From Rhynchopus sp. YZ270_cl-10 (Eukaryota; Euglenozoa; Diplonemea; Diplonemida; Diplonemidae), in NCBI GenBank assembly GCA_964035575.1, contig OZ037905.1, forward strand, positions 955,001 through 1,019,000: a DNA stretch of 64,000 nucleotides. Reading direction: 5' to 3'. How positions within the stretch are numbered: the first letter of the stretch is position 1; each line of letters opens with the position of its first letter. Shown here piece by piece: positions 59,914 to 64,000 of the stretch. Under the pieces are notes generated by a model. The model did not search any database, had not been told where the DNA came from, and worked only from the letters and a program-made list of their open reading frames with translations. The position numbers were made by a program, and so were the translations under genes.

Positions 59914-62900
59914 CTAGTCATAAGGGGCAAGATGAGGGCTCATACTCCGAGTCTCGTGTGTGGCGCCTGGTGTGGTAGCTTCAATGTTGTTGCGACGAAG
60001 CGCCTGACGGAGGTTTGCCTCGCGTGCATTAGCGGTGGCTATGGCTTCTTCCATGCTGAGTCGTTCCATCTCGAGCTTCTCTAGCACAGCTGCAGACTGC
60101 ACAACGGTCTCACGCAGACGAATCGAGCGTGACTCCATCTCCTCCAACTCATGGCGCAGACGGTGCTCGCAGTCCCTCGAGGTTGCGAGGTTTTCGTGGG
60201 ACTCACGTTGCTGGCGTTTGGCCTCCTCTGCTTCAGAGATGAGTTCGTGTTGTCTGGTTTGGAGTTGTTTGACTTCGTCGGCGAGCTGCTCTCTGAGTAG
60301 ACTGTCCTGAGCCAGCTGTGCGTGCACAGAGCCACGTTGAGACTCAATCTTTTGTAGGTTTGCCCTAAGCACCTCGGCCTCTTTGTCTGCCTTGACGCGC
60401 TCTTCTTCCATGTCGTGGCGCTGCTGGTCGGCCTCCTCGCAGCGCTGCATGCTGACGTCGAGCTTCGACATCAGGTCGCGCAGGCCGGTGTCGTACTCCT
60501 TGCGTGAGTCGCTGAACTGCCGTTCCATGGCATCGCGGCTTTGCTCTGCTGTGACCAGCGCAGCCTCCACATCAGACAGCTCTGTACGGAGACGGTGCGT
60601 CACGCTACGGTGCTGCCCGATGCCGCGTCGTGCACTGTGCAGCTCGGTTTCGAGTTGTGTGGCGCGGGCACGCTCAGTTTGGAGGTCGGCCCGCGTGGCT
60701 TCGAGGTCAGCCCGCGTCACTGCGACGTCGTGTCTGAGGCCGTCGATGGTGGCATCCTCTCGGGTTCTGTTCTGTGCACTGTCGGTGTTGTCTGCCTCAG
60801 AGAAGCGGCGGTAGCTGCGTAGGGTCCTTTGCAGCTCGGCGATCTGCTCGGCTGCCTCGGTTGCCTGCTCCTGCAGGATGTGTGCCTCGGATTTGTGGTC
60901 CTCACGCACCTTGCGGACGCGGTTGTGGTGCAGCTCCTCGACGTGCCGTGCCCGCACCTCATGCTCAACAGATTTGCACACCGCAGCACGCTCCGATGCC
61001 TCGGCAGTGCTCTTCGCTGCCTGCAGGTTCCCGATCTCCTTCCGAAGCTGTGTCTCAAGCGCAACATGCGCGTCAACGTCTGCCATAAGAGCCCGCGTTG
61101 TCGCCTCCGCCTCCTGCAGCGCGTCCTGCAGCTCCGTGATGACACCGCTCTGGCTGTTGCTGTTGTCCTGCGCACGCCCGACCTTGTAGGTCCAGGAGCG
61201 TTCCATGTCTTGGAGCTGAGCCTCGCGGTCGTCGAGTCTCTCGGTGAGGACCTCGCATTCGCGCTCCTTTTGCTTCATGGCGTGGAGGAGCTGTGTGTAG
61301 TTCTGGTGCAGGCGGGTCAGCTCGTCGCGGCGTGGTGAGTACGCTGTGTCCGGAGAGGTGGGTTCGTGCTGGTGGAGCTTTGCGCGGTGCTTCGCATCCT
61401 CGGCCTCGCGTCGCTGATCCTCAGCGTCCTGTGCACGCCGCTTCTGCATCATCTGCAGCTCCCCTTGCGTCTCGCCTAACTCCTTCCGCGCCTCACGCAG
61501 CTGCAGCTCAAGCTCATTGGCCTCATCGTTGCGCTTCGTCGCCGCAGCTTCAGCAATATGCACCTTGCGTGCAAGCTCACGCTCCTGCGCTCTCGCAGCT
61601 GTGAGAGAATTGGTTGGATTAGAGAAAAACCAAATTGCAAAAAAAATTAACTTGAATCACAAACTCCACCGAGGCATGACTATAAAGTGCATATCAGATG
61701 AAACATTCTTGAAGGTTTGTATGATAGCCCCTGAAAAAGAGTTGTGAGAAAGGCCTGTGGGTTTGGCCCCGCTGCCCTTCAGGGCGGCTGTTTGAATTTC
61801 TATTTGCTGGGAGGCTGTTTGCTGGGGGAGAGGAGAGAGAGAGAAGGACCATACCCGCTGCCTCTTCCGCTGCCTGCGCTGCCCCCTCTTTGCCGCGTTG
61901 GATTTGAAGTGCGCCTTCTTGGTTGCTCTGGGAGAGCTGCTGGACACGGAGTTCGAGGCGCACCTCTCTGTGGGTAGGGAAAGGATAGGGGAAGGGGAAG
62001 GGATAGGAATACACAGTGGGTCCCAGCTTCTGACTAAAAGCTGGAGTCTCGTTGTGGGCACCCCCGAAAAGCGGGTTGTCGTCCCACCCTGGTTGAGTCT
62101 CCCATTTGACTTCAGAGGCCGGACCCCGCCGTGTCAGGGTGATGTGGGAAGAGGTTTAGGAACCCCCCCTCCGTGTAAAGATGAGAACAGAAAGAAGGTT
62201 GGATGCCTGACACCTTTTCGGAAAAGGCTATATTGGCGTGCATAATGAGGGATGGGGTCATACTTCTCGCGGTTGCCTCGGACCTGCTGCTGGAGTTGTT
62301 CGATTTTCTGCGCTGCTTCTGACTCGACACGAAGCGCTTTTTCCTGGGATGCGAGAAGGTTTGTGTTCAATTCTGCGACTTCGAGTCGCAGTGTTGCGAT
62401 GAGAGACTGCGAGAGCGCAGCGTCTGTGCCGAGCGCGCCTATCTTGGTGTCTAGGGCGGTGATATGGTCTTCAAGCATCTTCTCTTTGTTAGACGACGAC
62501 AGCATTGCAGCCTGCAGCCCTGTCTGCGCCTGCTGCGACTGTTCTACAAGCGTCTGCTGGTCTTGCTTCTCTGCGTTCAGGTGTTTTGCGGTCCATCGGA
62601 CGTTCTCCTCTGCCTTCTCAACAGATTCTTTCACCTGCGCCTTGAGAAGCTCCTCCCGTTGCTGGTAGTCGACACGGAGCTGGCCTAGCTTTGTCTCCAA
62701 GGCAACAACCTTTTCCAGCTCTTCCTTCGTCTTCTCCGTCTGCTTCTGCAGCGCAGTCGACAACCGTTTGATCTCCTCCTGCGATTCGTGTGTAAGCGAG
62801 GCGATCGTCTCTGCCAGCTTCTTCCGCGCTGCGAGGGTGTCTTCTTTATGGACCTCCTGGGACTCAGTCAGCTTCTCCTGCAGGTCGTTGGCACGCTGCT

Positions 62901-64000
62901 GCTCCTGCTTGAGCTCCATGCGCAGGATCTCAGCCTCGCCCTTCATCTGGTTGTGTGAATCCTCCGCCGCAGAGGCGTAGAAGCTTTGCACCTTCTGCAT
63001 CTCCTCGGCACGCTGCTCGGACTGCTTCTCGCGCATGTCTTTCTCCCACTGTTTTCTGTCTATGCGGGCTTGGTCTGTGTCGCGTTTGAGGCGGGTCACC
63101 TTGGTCTGCTCGTCGGACAGCTCCTGGCGCACCTCCTGCAGACGTGTCTGTGATGCGTCGATGCGGCGTTGGTAGTCCAGCTTGGCCTCCTTGAAGCGCT
63201 TCTCGCCGCTTACGCGTGCCTCCTCGGCAGCCAGCTTCCATTTGCTTGCTGCAACCGTGAGGCGCTGCTCCGTCTCGGCCAGCGTCTTGCGCTCCTCCTG
63301 CAGAGACCGTTTCAGGTCGTTGACCTCGGAGTCGCGTTGGTCCTTCTCCTTCTCGAGCGAGCCCTTCGCGCTCGAGATCGCTTCGTTGAACTTCTGCAGC
63401 GAGCGTCGCTGCGACTCGCGCAGCTCATCCAGCTCGTTGTCGCGCGACTGACAGTCGTTCTTGAGGTTCTGTATCTCCTGCTGGAGCTGCCTCTCCTGCG
63501 CCTCTAGCGACTTAATGGTCTGCTCGTTGGAGGTGAGCTTCACGCCTGCTGTACGGTGCTCCTCCGTCTTCTTCTCAAGACTCGCGCGCGTTGCCTTTTC
63601 ATTGTACGTCGCCTCCTCCTTGAAGCGGTGGTAGCTGATCTCCGTTGTCTCCAGCTTCTCCTGCAGCTCCGAGAGTTGCTGCTGCTGTGCACGGCGGTGC
63701 TGGTCGTAGGACTCCTTCTTGCTGAGCGCGTCTGTACGGCAGTTGTTGACCTCCTGCTTCGCAAGCTTGAGATCCGTTTCCTTTTGTGCCACCTGCTTCT
63801 TAAGATACGTGGCCTCATTGGTAGCACGCTCCATTGCTTGGGTGTGCTGGTCTTCAGCGATTTTGAGTGATTCTGCGAGCTGCTCGGCCTCCCCGAGGTT
63901 CTGTTCTATCTGGCTTTGCATGCGGAAGATTCGGTCCGACTTTGCGTCCATCTCTTCAGACAGCAGCACCTCTCTGGCCTCCTGCTCTGTCAACTGCGCT
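59914..64000 (-). CDS. Long coiled-coil protein, 5' end beyond the window
   Basis: Three exons fit on the minus strand: from beyond 64000 to 62264, 61967-61855, and 61598-59914. The phases match (AA+A gives Lys, G+CT gives Ala), so about 1178 residues are visible. Nearly all is charged heptad sequence rich in Glu, Gln, Lys, Arg and Ala (EQLAESLKIAEDQHTQAMER; LQQEIQNLKNDCQSRDNELD), i.e. a long parallel coiled coil. Only the last ~30 residues (TTPGATHETRSMSPHLAPYD) are not. Such proteins occur in flagellar rootlets, basal bodies, centrosomes and Golgi tethers. Without the N-terminus, no family can be chosen. The frame is still open at the window edge. Confidence 0.82.

Overview
This window looks like nuclear DNA of a unicellular eukaryote. 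Spliceable GT-AG introns with GTATG-type donors interrupt several genes. The proteins are eukaryotic: a mitochondrial i-AAA protease, an IscU scaffold, a DOT1-type histone methyltransferase, a class I alpha-mannosidase, a GUCD1-like protein, and ankyrin and WD40 proteins. Coding DNA is fairly GC-rich, while the spacers are dense in A, T, G and C homopolymers. A diplonemid or other euglenozoan would fit, but nothing here proves the lineage.

Layout: 1-14,758 is a gene desert full of short repeats and small inverted-repeat elements, one of which may carry a tiny spliced gene. All host genes lie on the minus strand. In plus-coordinate order they are: a large protein with SH3b-like stretches (14.8-18.0 kb); a three-exon YME1-type protease (18.9-21.2 kb); a four-exon ankyrin gene ending in a CaaX box (22.2-28.7 kb); five tandem ubiquitin-like/WD40 paralogues (28.9-37.9 kb); GUCD1-like (38.1-38.9 kb); a three-exon IscU (43.1-47.8 kb); a CREST/TMEM8-like membrane protein (48.7-49.4 kb); DOT1-like (50.8-51.6 kb); GH47 mannosidase (53.3-55.1 kb); a ubiquitin-like/ankyrin protein (57.8-58.9 kb); and a long coiled-coil protein that runs off the right edge (59.9-64 kb).

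Mobile DNA is almost the only plus-strand coding material. A roughly 3.9-kb DNA transposon with 0.5-kb terminal inverted repeats and two genes sits inside intron 1 of the ankyrin gene. Intron 2 of IscU (3.8 kb) is filled with nested inverted-repeat elements. A 2-kb element with a 10-bp target duplication carries 1.4 kb of perfect tandem repeats (9-bp, then 5-bp units). Elements of 613 and 912 bp have entered the WD40 array.

The most unusual pattern is a set of about 30 short dispersed repeats, several built as a hairpin with a constant CTCTCGT loop and changing but complementary stems. Every copy I found has the same orientation, antisense to all host genes. I found no tRNA, rRNA or CRISPR array. 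All coordinates and splice sites come from reading the sequence by eye.
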